Shown here: positions 9,759 to 19,277 of the stretch, piece by piece
How positions within the stretch are numbered: position 1 is the first letter of the stretch
How the letters are laid out: each line of letters starts with the position of its first letter
NCBI RefSeq assembly: GCF_025398255.1
Contig: NZ_JAODNW010000001.1
Location: forward strand, 409,672 to 473,671
Source: Chelativorans intermedius
GTDB taxonomy: Bacteria; Pseudomonadota; Alphaproteobacteria; Rhizobiales; Rhizobiaceae
Reading direction: 5' to 3'
DNA: 64,000 bases
Translations under genes and position numbers: made by a program
Notes under the pieces: model-generated
The model's input: only the letters and a program-made list of their open reading frames with translations
Databases searched by the model: none
Told to the model about the DNA's origin: nothing

Positions 9759-10634
9759 TCAGTTGCTCCAGGCCAGGCGGGCGCGTTCCAGAATGCGCCT
9801 TGCCCGGATGAGATGCGGCCGATCCACCATCGAACCTTCTATGCTCGCCACCCCTGTGTCTGCGGCCTTTTCGAAGGCTTCGATGATGTGGCGCGCTTCG
9901 GCAATGGCGCTCTCCGAAGGTGTGAAGGCGGCGTTGATGACCGGCACCTGCGCCGGGTGAATCGCCATCTTGGCCGTGAAGCCGTCGCGCTCGGCCTCGA
10001 TGCACTCGCGCGCAAACCGGCTCTGATCGCGAAAATTGGGAAACACCGTATCCACCGCCGCCACGCCCGCCGCGCTGGCGGCAAGCAGTGTCGTGGCCCG
10101 CGCAAGCTGGAAGACGCCTGTATAACGCCCTTCCTCGTCACGCGCGGTGCGCGCGCCGACCTCGGCGGAAAGGTCTTCCGCGCCCCAGGTGAGGCCTGAA
10201 AGGCGTGCGCTGGCCTGCGCGTAGGTGCCAGCCGAGAAGACGCCCCGCGCGGTCTCCGTGATGATCGGCAGGATGGCCGTCGCGCCGTCCGCGATGCCGT
10301 TTTCGGCCTCATGCACCCGCAGCTTCATGGAAAGCTGCGCCACATCCTGCCCGCCTTCTGCCTTTGGCAGCATGATACCGGCGGGCCGCGCCGGCATCAC
10401 GGCGGCCAGGTCATCGTTGATAAGCCCGCTCGAAAGCGCGTTCACCCGCACATAAAAACGGGCGGACGCATCGCCGTGGGCGGTCATGAATTCGGTGCAG
10501 ATCTGCCGTGCAACCGCTTTTCGCGTCGGCGCCACGGAATCCTCGAGGTCCAGAATGAGCACATCTGCCGCACTTTGCAGCGCCCTTTCCAGCTTCTTTT
10601 CCGAATCGGCGGGAACGAACAGAAGCGAGCGCAT
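9759..10634 (-). CDS. CoA ester lyase (HpcH/HpaI aldolase/citrate lyase beta-like)
   Basis: This 291-residue protein belongs to the CitE-like superfamily of Mg-dependent CoA-ester lyases. Motifs include RSLLFVPADS at the N-terminus, VLILDLEDSVAP with the metal-binding acidic residues, TWGAEDLSAEVGA, and KMAIHPAQV near the C-terminus. It is not the citrate lyase subunit itself, as no citD/citF neighbours exist. Its ATG shares one base with the stop of the MaoC gene (TGATG), so the two are translationally coupled. Malyl-CoA, beta-methylmalyl-CoA and citramalyl-CoA are possible substrates; the sequence alone does not choose. Confidence 0.88.
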   Translation of the reverse strand: MRSLLFVPADSEKKLERALQSAADVLILDLEDSVAPTRKAVARQICTEFMTAHGDASARFYVRVNALSSGLINDDLAAVMPARPAGIMLPKAEGGQDVAQLSMKLRVHEAENGIADGATAILPIITETARGVFSAGTYAQASARLSGLTWGAEDLSAEVGARTARDEEGRYTGVFQLARATTLLAASAAGVAAVDTVFPNFRDQSRFARECIEAERDGFTAKMAIHPAQVPVINAAFTPSESAIAEARHIIEAFEKAADTGVASIEGSMVDRPHLIRARRILERARLAWSN

Positions 10635-11086
10635 CAGGCGGGCCTTTTGAGAATCATTGCCTGGCGCAGGCAGCGGGCCACCAGCCGGTCATGCTGGTTG
10701 TAGGCACGGTGCTCGAACTCCACGATGCCGCGATCCGGCTTCGAGCGCGATTCGCGCACGCTTTTCACCTCGGTCTCCACGCGCACCGTATCGCCGTGGA
10801 AAAGGGGATGGGGGAAGGTGGTTTCCGTCATGCCCAGATTGGCGACGGTGGTGCCCAGGGTGGTGTCGTGCACGGAGATGCCAATCATCAACCCCAGGGT
10901 GAAGAGAGAGTTGACCAGCGGCTTGCCCCACTCGGTCTTTCCGGCGAAGTCGAAATCGATATGAAGCGGCTGCGGGTTCAGCGTCATGACGGAGAACAGC
11001 ATGTTGTCGCTCTCCGTCACCGTCTTGCGCAGCGTATGCCTGAAGATGTGGCCCGGTGTGAAATCTTCCAGATAAAGTCCCGCCAT
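10634..11086 (-). CDS. MaoC-like hotdog dehydratase
   Basis: The 150-residue product is a MaoC-type (R)-hydratase: the sequence MTLNPQPLHIDFDFA matches the catalytic Asp/His motif of the family (N-x-N/D-P-x-H-x-D), followed by VNSLFTLGLMIG and FPHPLFHGDTVRVETEV. It resembles mesaconyl-CoA hydratase-type members. It is immediately followed by, and coupled with, the CoA ester lyase gene. A hydratase plus lyase acting in turn on a branched dicarboxylyl-CoA (mesaconyl-CoA to methylmalyl-CoA or citramalyl-CoA, then cleavage) is a reasonable inference. Confidence 0.86.
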   Translation of the reverse strand: MAGLYLEDFTPGHIFRHTLRKTVTESDNMLFSVMTLNPQPLHIDFDFAGKTEWGKPLVNSLFTLGLMIGISVHDTTLGTTVANLGMTETTFPHPLFHGDTVRVETEVKSVRESRSKPDRGIVEFEHRAYNQHDRLVARCLRQAMILKRPA

Positions 11087-11212
11087 ATCGGCTTTCTCCG
11101 GCTTGCGACGTTCTTGATAGGGGCCGGCGCGCCGGCCGGCAAGCGTGCGTATGGTAAACCATTCCTATACGAATTGCCGCTAGCCTTTCTCGCAGGGTTT
11201 GGGGGCAGGCAA

Positions 11213-12352
11213 TTGATCGTAATCCAGCGTTTCCTGAAATGGATCGAGACGGCCAAGGTGGCCGAACGGGCGGCAGCGGCGGCGGCGCTGGCCCGCGCCT
11301 ACATCCGCGATGACATTTGCTTCGAGGATCGCATGGCGGCCGAGGCGGCATTGACGCTGCTGCTCGACGATCCCTCGGCCAAGGTGCGGTTGGCGCTTTC
11401 GGAGACCCTCTCGCTCAGCCATCGTGCCCCGGCTCAGGTGGTGGCCGCACTGGCCGACGATCAGCCGGAGGTGGCGGCGCCCGTGCTCCTGCGCTCGCCG
11501 CTTCTTTCCGATTCCGATCTTGTCGACCGGGCGGCAACGGCGGGTGGGGAGATCCAGCGACTTCTGGCCTGCCGGCCGCGCGTCTCGATGGCGCTGTCGG
11601 CGGCGCTTGCCGAGATCGGTACCGCGGAAGCCTGCCTGGCGCTCGTGGGGAACGAGGGCGCGCAGATCGCCGGGGTCAGCTTTCGCCGTATGATCGAGCG
11701 TCACGGGGGCAACGGCGCCTTGCGCGCCGCGCTCGCCGCCGATCCGCGCCTGCCGCCGGACTGCCGGCACATGCTGGTGGTACGTACCGGTGAGGCGTTG
11801 TCGGCCGCACCGATCGTAAAGGCGTTGATGGGGGCGACACGTGCCGAACATGTCGCGCGGGAAGCCTGCGTCCGTGCGTCAATCACGCTGATCGACCGCA
11901 CCGCGTCTTGCGAGCACGCCGCACTCGTGGAGCATCTTCGCCTTCGCGGCGATCTCACCTCCGCTTTCCTGGCGCGTGCCGTGGCGCATGGAAAGGTGGA
12001 TTTCTTCGGCGTCGCGCTTGCGGCGCTGAGCGGGCGCGGGGAACGCCGCGTGCAGGCGCTCCTGTCCGGCGGCCGCGCCGGCGCGCTTGCCGCCCTTTTC
12101 TCCAGCGCCGGGCTGAAGCCCGTCACTCACGCGCCGATTCTGGCGGCACTGAGCATCTGGCGGGAAGTGGCCAACGGGAGGCGCATTGCCGGGCCGCAGG
12201 AGGTCTCCTGGCACATGCTGAAGGCGCTGGAGGGATGCGAGGCGGGCCCGCAGAGCGACCGCGATGCGCTTGCCACGCTTCTCAAGCGCATCCATCTGGA
12301 GGTTCTGCGCGAGAATGCCCGCCAACAGGCGCTCGCCCTGGCTGCGGCATAG
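11213..12352 (+). CDS. DUF2336 domain-containing protein
   Basis: A 379-residue, alanine/leucine-rich, all-helical protein that matches my recall of the alphaproteobacterial DUF2336 family. It starts IVIQRFLKWIETAKVAERAAAAAALARAY and contains EEAALTLLLDDPSAKVRLAL-type HEAT-like helices. The family start corresponds to the TTG at 11213; the first internal ATG would delete conserved sequence, while upstream ATGs lie inside the antisense MaoC region. There is no signal peptide and no enzymatic motif. HEAT-like repeats suggest protein binding; the family's function is not known to me. Confidence 0.8.
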   Translation: MIVIQRFLKWIETAKVAERAAAAAALARAYIRDDICFEDRMAAEAALTLLLDDPSAKVRLALSETLSLSHRAPAQVVAALADDQPEVAAPVLLRSPLLSDSDLVDRAATAGGEIQRLLACRPRVSMALSAALAEIGTAEACLALVGNEGAQIAGVSFRRMIERHGGNGALRAALAADPRLPPDCRHMLVVRTGEALSAAPIVKALMGATRAEHVAREACVRASITLIDRTASCEHAALVEHLRLRGDLTSAFLARAVAHGKVDFFGVALAALSGRGERRVQALLSGGRAGALAALFSSAGLKPVTHAPILAALSIWREVANGRRIAGPQEVSWHMLKALEGCEAGPQSDRDALATLLKRIHLEVLRENARQQALALAAA

Positions 12353-12355
12353 GCA

Positions 12356-12374
12356 GGCTGCCGCATCGGCAGCC
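12356..12374. terminator. Hairpin between convergent DUF2336 and parE genes
   Basis: GGCTGCC (12356-12362) and GGCAGCC (12368-12374) form a 7-bp stem with a 5-base loop, exactly filling the 23-base gap between the two stop codons. There is no T-run on either side, so it is at best a weak or Rho-assisted bidirectional terminator. Confidence 0.4.
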
Positions 12375-12375
12375 C

Positions 12376-14421
12376 CTAAATGTCCAGATCCTCGACAAAC
12401 TCCGCATTCTCCTGGATGAAGCGGAATCGCGCCTCGGGCTTTGTGCCCATCAGCGCCTCGACGGCCATCTTCGTGGCTTCCGCGCTGTCCAGAACGTCGA
12501 TCCGCAGGAGCGTGCGATGGGCGGGATCCATGGTGGTCTCCTTGAGCTGCCTCGGCAGCATCTCGCCCAGACCCTTGAAGCGGCCGATCTCGATCTTGCC
12601 GCGGCCGGTAAACTCGGTGGCAAGCAGCTCTTCCTTGTGCGCGTCGTCGCGCGCATACATGGTCTTGCCGCCCTGGGTGATCTTGTAGAGCGGTGGCACG
12701 GCCAGAAAGAGGTGCCCGTTCTCGATGAGCTTCGGCATCTCCTGATAAAAGAAGGTGATCAGCAGCGAGGCGATGTGGGCGCCATCGACATCCGCGTCCG
12801 TCATGATGATGACGCGCTCGTAGCGCAGATCGTCCTCGCGATATTTCGAGCGCGTACCGCAGCCGAGCGCCTGCACGAGATCGGATATCTGCTGGTTTGC
12901 GGCAAGCTTGTCGGAGCCGGCACTGGCCACGTTCAGGATCTTGCCGCGCAGGGGCAGAACGGCCTGCGTGGCGCGGTTGCGCGCCTGCTTGGCGGAGCCA
13001 CCGGCCGAATCGCCCTCGACGATGAAGATTTCCGCGCCCGCAGCGGCGCTTGCCGTGCAATCGGCCAGCTTGCCCGGCAGGCGCAGCTTGCGCACCGCGC
13101 TCTTGCGGCTCACCTCGCGCTCCTGACGACGCTTCAGGCGCTCGTCGGCGCGCGCGATCACCCAGTCGAGCAGCTTTGAGGCTTCCTGCGGGTTGTCGGC
13201 CAACCAGTGGTCGAAGGGATCGCGCACCGCGTTCTCGACCATGCGCATGGCCGCCGCCGTGGCCAATTTGTCCTTGGTCTGGCCGACGAACTCCGGTTCG
13301 CGCACGAAGACCGAAAGCATGCCGGCAGCCGAGATCATCACGTCCTCGGCAGTGATGATGGCGGCCCGCTTGTTGCCGGTGAGTTCGGCATAGCCGCGCA
13401 GGCCCTTGAGCAGGGCCGAGCGGAAGCCCAGCTCGTGCGTTCCCCCCTCGGGCGTGGGCACCGTGTTGCAGTAGGAGTTCAGGAAGCCGTCGCCTGCGTA
13501 CCAGGTGACCGCCCATTCCACGGCGCCATGGCCGCCGCGCTTCTCGCTGCGCCCGGAGAAGGGCTCACGCGTGACCTGATATTCTCCGTCGAGCGAGGCG
13601 GCGAGAAAGTCCTTCAGGCCGCCCGGAAAATGGAAGGTGGCCTTCTCCGGCGTGTCGTCCTTTTCTGCGATGAGCGAGGGCGCGCAAGCCCAGCGGATTT
13701 CCACACCGCCGAAGAGATAGGCCTTGGAGCGGGCCATGCGGTAGAGCCGGGCGGGCTGGAACCGCGCTCCCGCGCCGAAGATCTGCGCGTCGGGCTTGAA
13801 GCGCACGCGTGTGCCGCGCCGGTTCGGCACATCGCCCAGCATCTCCAGACCGCCCTGCGGCACCCCGCGCGAGAAGCACTGGCGATAGAGCTTGCGCCCG
13901 CGCGCCACCTCCACCTCCAGCCTTTCCGACAGGGCGTTGACAACGGACACGCCAACGCCGTGCAGGCCGCCGCTCGTCTCGTACACCTTGGAATCGAACT
14001 TGCCGCCGGAATGCAGCGTCGTCATGATGACTTCGAGCGCCGACTTGTTCTTGAACTTCGGATGCGGATCGACCGGGATGCCGCGGCCATTGTCCGTGAC
14101 GGTAAGGAACCCGTCGGCATCGAGCTCCACCTCGATGAAGGTGGCGTGGCCGGCCACCGCCTCGTCCATGGCATTGTCGATGACTTCGGCAAAGAGATGG
14201 TGCAGGGCCTTGTCATCGGTGCCGCCGACATACATGCCGGGTCTGCGGCGCACCGGCTCAAGCCCCTCAAGGACCTCGATGTCGGCGGCGCTGTAGCCGT
14301 CGCCAGCATCCGGCCGGGCCTGGCGCTGGGTGCTGCGCCGCGGGGCAGCCGGCGCTTCGGGCTGCTTGAGGCGTTCGGTGCTGGCATCCAGCCCCGCAAA
14401 GAGGTCGTTGGTATCGTCCAT
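12376..14421 (-). CDS. parE: DNA topoisomerase IV subunit B
   Basis: ParE is the ATPase subunit of topoisomerase IV, which decatenates daughter chromosomes. The 681-residue product has the GHKL ATP site (EVIDNAMDEAVAG, DNGRGIPVD, GGLHGVGVSVVNALS), a transducer domain, and the TOPRIM domain (EGDSAGGSAKQARNR and DADVDGAHIASLL). The short linker and the R-rich RRPGMYVGG region fit ParE rather than GyrB, whose C-terminal part carries a longer insert. The start is ATG 14421; one codon upstream is TTG. A disordered Pro/Ala/Arg segment (about 20-45) precedes the ATPase domain. It is transcribed alone, convergent with DUF2336. Confidence 0.95.
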   Translation of the reverse strand: MDDTNDLFAGLDASTERLKQPEAPAAPRRSTQRQARPDAGDGYSAADIEVLEGLEPVRRRPGMYVGGTDDKALHHLFAEVIDNAMDEAVAGHATFIEVELDADGFLTVTDNGRGIPVDPHPKFKNKSALEVIMTTLHSGGKFDSKVYETSGGLHGVGVSVVNALSERLEVEVARGRKLYRQCFSRGVPQGGLEMLGDVPNRRGTRVRFKPDAQIFGAGARFQPARLYRMARSKAYLFGGVEIRWACAPSLIAEKDDTPEKATFHFPGGLKDFLAASLDGEYQVTREPFSGRSEKRGGHGAVEWAVTWYAGDGFLNSYCNTVPTPEGGTHELGFRSALLKGLRGYAELTGNKRAAIITAEDVMISAAGMLSVFVREPEFVGQTKDKLATAAAMRMVENAVRDPFDHWLADNPQEASKLLDWVIARADERLKRRQEREVSRKSAVRKLRLPGKLADCTASAAAGAEIFIVEGDSAGGSAKQARNRATQAVLPLRGKILNVASAGSDKLAANQQISDLVQALGCGTRSKYREDDLRYERVIIMTDADVDGAHIASLLITFFYQEMPKLIENGHLFLAVPPLYKITQGGKTMYARDDAHKEELLATEFTGRGKIEIGRFKGLGEMLPRQLKETTMDPAHRTLLRIDVLDSAEATKMAVEALMGTKPEARFRFIQENAEFVEDLDI

Positions 14422-14599
14422 CAAGTAAGCTCTTCCCGTACCCCGCGAATCACCGGCGATCTTGCCATGCTTTTCGTGGCAAAGCGAAGGCCGTTCCGGT
14501 TCCGTTCAAGAGTGCCGGCCGACGGCGGGCCGCACCGGCACGATTGCGACAAGCCGGCATGGCGCGTGTCATAGGCGAAGAAGGCTTCGCCTTCAACGT

Positions 14600-14637
14600 G
14601 CCGCCCGCCCATCCCGGACAGGAGAGGGGCGGGCGGC
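14600..14637 (-). terminator. Putative terminator of the gcvTHP operon
   Basis: Seven bases after the gcvP stop on the minus strand, an 11-bp perfect stem (14600-14610 with 14627-14637, GC-only apart from the ends) closes a 16-base loop. No U-run follows, but a second small hairpin (GAAGGC/GCCTTC, 14578-14592) does. This is probably the end of the operon transcript, with or without Rho. Confidence 0.5.
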
Positions 14638-14643
14638 CGAGGG

Positions 14644-17445
14644 TCAGCTTGCCAGCGCCTCCACGGGCGGGCAGGCGCAGACGAGATTGCGGTCGCCGGC
14701 CACGTTGTCAACGCGCGAGACGGGCGGCCAGTATTTCGACGCGGCGTCCAAGCCGCCGGAAGGGAAGGCGGCCTGCGCGCGCGAATAGGGGTGCGTCCAT
14801 TTCTCGGCCATCAGCTCGCTGGCGGTGTGGGGCGCGTTGACGAGCGGATTGTCGTCCTTTGGCCATTCGCCCCTTTCGACGCGCGCCACCTCCTCTGCGA
14901 TGGCGATCATCGCCTCGCAAAAGCGATCGAGCTCGCCCTTGGGCTCGGACTCGGTGGGTTCCACCATCAGCGTGCCGGCCACCGGCCAGCTCATCGTGGG
15001 GGCATGGAAACCATAGTCGATCAGCCGCTTGGCAACGTCTTCCACCGTGATGCCGGCGCGTTCCTTGAGAATGCGCGTGTCGAGAATGCATTCATGCGCC
15101 ACACGGTCGTTGCGGCCCTTGTAGAGAACGGGATAGTGCTCCTTCAGCCGCGCGGCGATGTAGTTGGCGGCGAGAATCGCCATTTCGGTCGCCCGTTTCA
15201 GGCCGTCGGCGCCCATCATGCGGATGTACATCCATGTGATCGGCAGGATGGACGCGCTGCCGAAGGGAGCGGCAGCCACCGCATGGCCGGAGCCCCGCAC
15301 AACGTGTCCGGGCAGAAAGGGCTGCAGATGCGCCTTTACGCCGATGGGCCCCACGCCCGGCCCGCCGCCGCCATGCGGGATGCAGAAGGTCTTGTGCAGG
15401 TTCATGTGGCAGACATCGGCCCCGAGGTCGCCGGGGCGGGCAAGGCCCACCATGGCGTTGAGGTTGGCGCCGTCGAAATAGACCTGCCCGCCATGGGCAT
15501 GGATGGTGGCGCACATGTCGCGCACACCTTCCTCGAACACGCCATGGGTCGAAGGATAGGTGAGCATCAGGGCAGCCAGCCGGTCGCCATGCTCCTCCAC
15601 CTTGGCCTTCAGGTCCTCCTGGTCGATGTCGCCGTTCTCCGTGCAGCGCACGACGACCACCCGCATGCCGGCCATGGAGGCGGAGGCGGGATTCGTGCCG
15701 TGGGCGGAGGAGGGAATGAGGCAGACGTCGCGTTCCACCTCGCCCCGTGCGCGATGATAGCGCCGGATGGCCAGAAGACCGGCATATTCCCCCTGGCTGC
15801 CGGCATTGGGCTGCATCGACACGGCGTCGAAGCCGGTGATCTCGGCAAGCCAGCCTTCCAGTTCCTCGATCATCCGACGGTAGCCCCTGGCATGGCTGTC
15901 GGGCGCGAAGGGGTGCAATCCGGCCACTTCCGGCCAGCTGACCGGCAACATCTCCGCCGCCGCGTTCAGCTTCATGGTGCACGAGCCCAGCGGGATCATC
16001 GCCCGGTCGAGGGCGAGGTCCTTGTCGGCCAGCCGGCGCAGGAAGCGCATCATTTCGGTTTCCGAGCGGTTCTCATGGAATACCGGCTGGGTGAGAAACG
16101 TCTTGCCGCGCGGCCCGGCGGGCGCGATGGGTGGGCAGGTCTGCGGGAGGGAAGCCCCGAAAAGTGCGGCGATGGCTTCGAGGTCGGCCTCGGTGGATGT
16201 CTCGTCGAAGGTGATGCCCAAGCGATCCTCGTCGATCACGCGCAGGAGGCGACCACCGTTTTCAGCCTCGCCTGCAATTGCCTGTGCCTTGCCTTTGACG
16301 ACAACGGTTACAGTATCAAAAATCCTTTCACCAAGAACGGTTAGGCCGGCATCCCGAAGCCCTGCGTGAAGCCGCGAAGCAAGCGCGTGGACACGGGAGG
16401 CAATGGCGCGCAGCCCCTCTGGCCCATGCCAGATGGCATAGGCGGCCGCCATGTTGGCGAGCAGCGCCTGGGCCGTGCAGATGTTGGACGTGGCCTTGTC
16501 GCGGCGGATATGCTGTTCGCGCGTCTGCAGGGCCAGGCGGTAGCCCGGCCGGCCGTGGGCATCCGTCGACTGGCCGACGAGGCGGCCCGGCATCAGCCGC
16601 GTCAGCCGGTCCGAGACGGCGCAATAGGCCGCGTGCGGCCCGCCGAAGCCCATGGGAACGCCGAAACGCTGCATGGAGCCGACCGCGATCTCGGCGCCGA
16701 GGGCAGCCGGGGTTTCGCTCATGACGAGGCCCAAGGGATCGGCGACGAAAACGACGATCGCGTCCTTGGCCTTGGCTTCCGCGATGAGGGCCGAGTGGTC
16801 CTCGTAGACGCCGAAGGTGTCCGCCCAGGGGACAATCAGCGCACACGTCTCCTCGTCCACCGTGCCATTGCCGATCTTGAGGCCCAGCGGCTCGGCACGC
16901 GTTTCCATCACGTCGCGGGTCTGCGGGTGGAGTGCACCGGCAATCGAGACCCTGTTACGCCTGGCCCGGTGATGGCGCCAGGCGATTCCCACCGCCTCGG
17001 CCACCGCCGTTGCCTCATCCAGAAGGGATGCGGAGGCGACGGGCAGCCCCGTAAGCTCCGTTACCAGAGTCTGGAAATGGAACAGCATCTCCAGCCGCCC
17101 CTGGCTGATTTCGGATTGGTAAGGCGTGTAGGCGGTGTACCAGGCCGGGTTCTCGAACATGTTGCGGCTGATGACCGGCGGCACATGGCAGCCGTGATAG
17201 CCGGCGCCGATGAAGCTCTTCAGAACCGTGTTCTCGCGCATGTGGGCCTGAAGCTCGGCCAGCGCCTCCGCCTCGCTAACCGCCTCCGGCAGGGCTAGAG
17301 GCCGCTCCATGCGGATCGACTTCGGCACGGCCTGGGAAATCAGCGTGGCCAGGGAAGGCAGGCCGAGGGCAGCCAGCATGGCTTTCGTGTCTTCCTCGCG
17401 CGGGCCGATATGGCGGGCGGCAAAGGGTTGCGTGGTCTCGGGCAT
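14644..17445 (-). CDS. gcvP: Glycine dehydrogenase (decarboxylating), P protein
   Basis: GcvP is the PLP-dependent P protein of the glycine cleavage system: it decarboxylates glycine and passes the aminomethyl group to lipoyl-GcvH. At 933 residues it is the full fused alpha-beta form. The PLP lysine is in the classic [19 protein letters not shown] motif. The N-terminal motifs [15 protein letters not shown] and [21 protein letters not shown] are also intact. The ATG at 17445 lies 12 bases after the gcvH stop. It is the last gene of gcvT-gcvH-gcvP, controlled by the upstream glycine riboswitch. Confidence 0.97.
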   Translation of the reverse strand: MPETTQPFAARHIGPREEDTKAMLAALGLPSLATLISQAVPKSIRMERPLALPEAVSEAEALAELQAHMRENTVLKSFIGAGYHGCHVPPVISRNMFENPAWYTAYTPYQSEISQGRLEMLFHFQTLVTELTGLPVASASLLDEATAVAEAVGIAWRHHRARRNRVSIAGALHPQTRDVMETRAEPLGLKIGNGTVDEETCALIVPWADTFGVYEDHSALIAEAKAKDAIVVFVADPLGLVMSETPAALGAEIAVGSMQRFGVPMGFGGPHAAYCAVSDRLTRLMPGRLVGQSTDAHGRPGYRLALQTREQHIRRDKATSNICTAQALLANMAAAYAIWHGPEGLRAIASRVHALASRLHAGLRDAGLTVLGERIFDTVTVVVKGKAQAIAGEAENGGRLLRVIDEDRLGITFDETSTEADLEAIAALFGASLPQTCPPIAPAGPRGKTFLTQPVFHENRSETEMMRFLRRLADKDLALDRAMIPLGSCTMKLNAAAEMLPVSWPEVAGLHPFAPDSHARGYRRMIEELEGWLAEITGFDAVSMQPNAGSQGEYAGLLAIRRYHRARGEVERDVCLIPSSAHGTNPASASMAGMRVVVVRCTENGDIDQEDLKAKVEEHGDRLAALMLTYPSTHGVFEEGVRDMCATIHAHGGQVYFDGANLNAMVGLARPGDLGADVCHMNLHKTFCIPHGGGGPGVGPIGVKAHLQPFLPGHVVRGSGHAVAAAPFGSASILPITWMYIRMMGADGLKRATEMAILAANYIAARLKEHYPVLYKGRNDRVAHECILDTRILKERAGITVEDVAKRLIDYGFHAPTMSWPVAGTLMVEPTESEPKGELDRFCEAMIAIAEEVARVERGEWPKDDNPLVNAPHTASELMAEKWTHPYSRAQAAFPSGGLDAASKYWPPVSRVDNVAGDRNLVCACPPVEALAS

Positions 17446-17457
17446 GGGGGCGTCTTC

Positions 17458-17826
17458 CTAGGCGATGCTCTTCTTGTAGGCTTCCTCGTCCATGAGGCCC
17501 TCAAGCTGGCCTTCGTCGGCAAGCCTCATTTTCCACAGCCAGCCATCGCCCATGGGCGCGGTGTTGACGAGGGAGGGGTCGCTGGACAGCGCCTCGTTGA
17601 CCTCGCTGATCTCGCCATCGGCGGGGGCATAGACGTCGGATGCGGCCTTCACCGATTCCACGACCACTGCCGTCTCCCCCTTGGCGAGCGCGCGGCCCTT
17701 TTCGGGAAGCTCGACGAAGACAAGGTCCCCGAGCTGCTCCTGGGCGTATTCGGTGATGCCGACGGTGGCGATACCACCCTCGACGCGAATCCACTCGTGA
17801 TCCTCGGTGAAATAGGTCTTGCTCAT
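17458..17826 (-). CDS. gcvH: Glycine cleavage system H protein
   Basis: GcvH is the lipoyl carrier that shuttles the aminomethyl intermediate among the P, T and L proteins. The 122-residue product has the lipoylation site in [14 protein letters not shown], with Lys60 as the modified residue, and the family start [11 protein letters not shown]. It sits 6 bases after gcvT and 12 before gcvP, so the three are one translation unit. The L protein (dihydrolipoyl dehydrogenase) is not in the window, as usual. Confidence 0.97.
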   Translation of the reverse strand: MSKTYFTEDHEWIRVEGGIATVGITEYAQEQLGDLVFVELPEKGRALAKGETAVVVESVKAASDVYAPADGEISEVNEALSSDPSLVNTAPMGDGWLWKMRLADEGQLEGLMDEEAYKKSIA

Positions 17827-17832
17827 GCCTGA

Positions 17833-18936
17833 TTATCCTTTGCGATAGCGATGCGGTGTGAAGGGCAGGGGATGGATGTGAAGCGGCACGCGGTTGCCGC
17901 GCACCTCGGCGAAAAGCCGGGTTCCGGGCTCTGCATGGCTCTTCATGACATAGCCCATGGCGACGGGGTGGCCGACGGAGGGGCCGAAGCCGCCGGAGGT
18001 GACGCGGCCCGCCGGGGCGCCGTTTTCGTCGGTCAGGACAGCGCCTGCCCGCACGGGCTGCCGGCCTTCCGGCTTCAGGCCGACGCGCTTCTCCTTCGTG
18101 CCGTGGGCGAGAATGCGCCGGAGCGCTTCGGCACCCAGAAATTCGCCCTTCTCGCGCAGGTGCTTCGGAACGGCCCACAGAATGGCCGCGCTTGCCGGGT
18201 CGGTCTTCTCGTCGATATCCTGTCCGTGCAGGCACAGGCCGGCTTCCAGGCGCAGGCTGTCGCGCGCGGCAAGGCCGATCCATTCCGCGCGGTCATCGGC
18301 GAGGATGCGTGCGGCAAAATCCCTTGCCTCTGCCACCGGCAAGGCGATTTCGAAGCCGTCTTCGCCCGTGTAGCCGGAGCGGGCGGCAAACCATCCTTCC
18401 CGCGGCTCCATGGCGGTCATGAAGGTCAACGCGCCGAGGTCGAGCCCGAGACCGGCCAGAACGCTTTCCGCCTCCGGCCCCTGCAGGGCCAGGAAGACAC
18501 GTTCGAGCGGCGAAAGGGTTACGTCGAAATCCGCCGCAATGGCGCGCAGATGCGCCTCATCCCTTGCCGCATTGCCGGCATTGGCCACGATCATGAAGCG
18601 CTGCGGCGCGAGACGGGTGACGATCAGGTCATCGATGATGCCGGCCTGCTCATTGAGAAGCACGGTATATTTCGATTTGCCCTCGCCCAGTTCCCCTGCC
18701 TCCAACGGGCAGGCGCGCGAAAGGAAGGCGGCCGCTTCCGCGCCCTCCACGGCAAAGAGCTGCATGTGGGAGATGTCGAAGAGGCCGGCCTTGCTGCGCG
18801 TGTGAAGATGCTCCTTCATCACGCCGGCAGGGTAGGTGAGCGGCATGCGCCATCCGGCGAAGGCGCCGAAGCGCGCGCCAGCCTCTTCATGCACCGCTTC
18901 GAGCGGGAGATGTCTCAAGGTGTCTTCGTCGCCCAT
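17833..18936 (-). CDS. gcvT: Glycine cleavage system T protein (aminomethyltransferase)
   Basis: GcvT releases ammonia from the aminomethyl group on GcvH and transfers the carbon to tetrahydrofolate. The 367-residue product shows FAGWRMPLTYPAGVMKEHLHTRSKAGLFDISHM at the N-terminus, SKYTVLLNEQAGIIDDLIV, and the folate-pocket region YTGEDGFEIALP. ATG 18936 is chosen because GGAGGA lies just upstream (18940-18945); the frame remains open into the riboswitch leader, but that extension is not protein-like. It heads the gcv operon and its leader holds a tandem glycine riboswitch. Confidence 0.96.
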   Translation of the reverse strand: MGDEDTLRHLPLEAVHEEAGARFGAFAGWRMPLTYPAGVMKEHLHTRSKAGLFDISHMQLFAVEGAEAAAFLSRACPLEAGELGEGKSKYTVLLNEQAGIIDDLIVTRLAPQRFMIVANAGNAARDEAHLRAIAADFDVTLSPLERVFLALQGPEAESVLAGLGLDLGALTFMTAMEPREGWFAARSGYTGEDGFEIALPVAEARDFAARILADDRAEWIGLAARDSLRLEAGLCLHGQDIDEKTDPASAAILWAVPKHLREKGEFLGAEALRRILAHGTKEKRVGLKPEGRQPVRAGAVLTDENGAPAGRVTSGGFGPSVGHPVAMGYVMKSHAEPGTRLFAEVRGNRVPLHIHPLPFTPHRYRKG

Positions 18937-18982
18937 CGTTCCTCCAAAGCTGCACGTCATGCCGCAGATGCGGCAGGTCGGT

Positions 18983-19175
18983 GCCCCTCTGTCGGAAGCC
19001 TGAGAGACTCGCGCGGCCGGAACTCTGTCGGCAACGCTTACACCTTCGGCGCGAAGCGTCCGTGGACGCCCCGACTTTCCAGAGTGTCTAACCCGTCCGC
19101 GGTTCTTTTGCCTGAGAGATTTCGGGCTATTTCCCCTTCGGCGGCAGCGGTGGCTGCTCTCTCCCACGGACAGGC
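18983..19175 (-). promoter_or_regulatory. Tandem glycine riboswitch in the gcvT leader
   Basis: On the minus strand, two successive copies of the glycine aptamer signature are visible. The first has GGGAGAGAGC (19156-19165), CGCCGAAGGGG and TCTCTCAGGCAAAAG (the core TCTCTCAGGC at 19110-19119). The second begins near ACTCTGGAAAGTC, contains GCGCCGAAGGTGTAAGCG and TCTCTCAGGC (18998-19007), and ends in GACAGAGGGG. The double aptamer is the established cooperative form that switches gcv operons on when glycine is high. It ends about 47 bases before the gcvT ATG. Boundaries are approximate. Confidence 0.95.
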
Positions 19176-19277
19176 AGGGCCTTCAGGCCCACGACGAAAC
19201 CGAGTCTAGCGCAGGCGCGGCCGCTTGTCACCTGCCGGTCGGACGCCGGTTTGTGCCGAGGGGCGGGGCTTTGCGGC

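Noticed and set aside
10691..11212. Upstream extension of the DUF2336 frame
   Set aside because: It overlaps the MaoC gene on the opposite strand and does not resemble DUF2336. The TTG at 11213 fits the family start.
18937..19167. N-terminal extension of gcvT
   Set aside because: It would translate the glycine riboswitch; a ribosome site lies just upstream of 18936.
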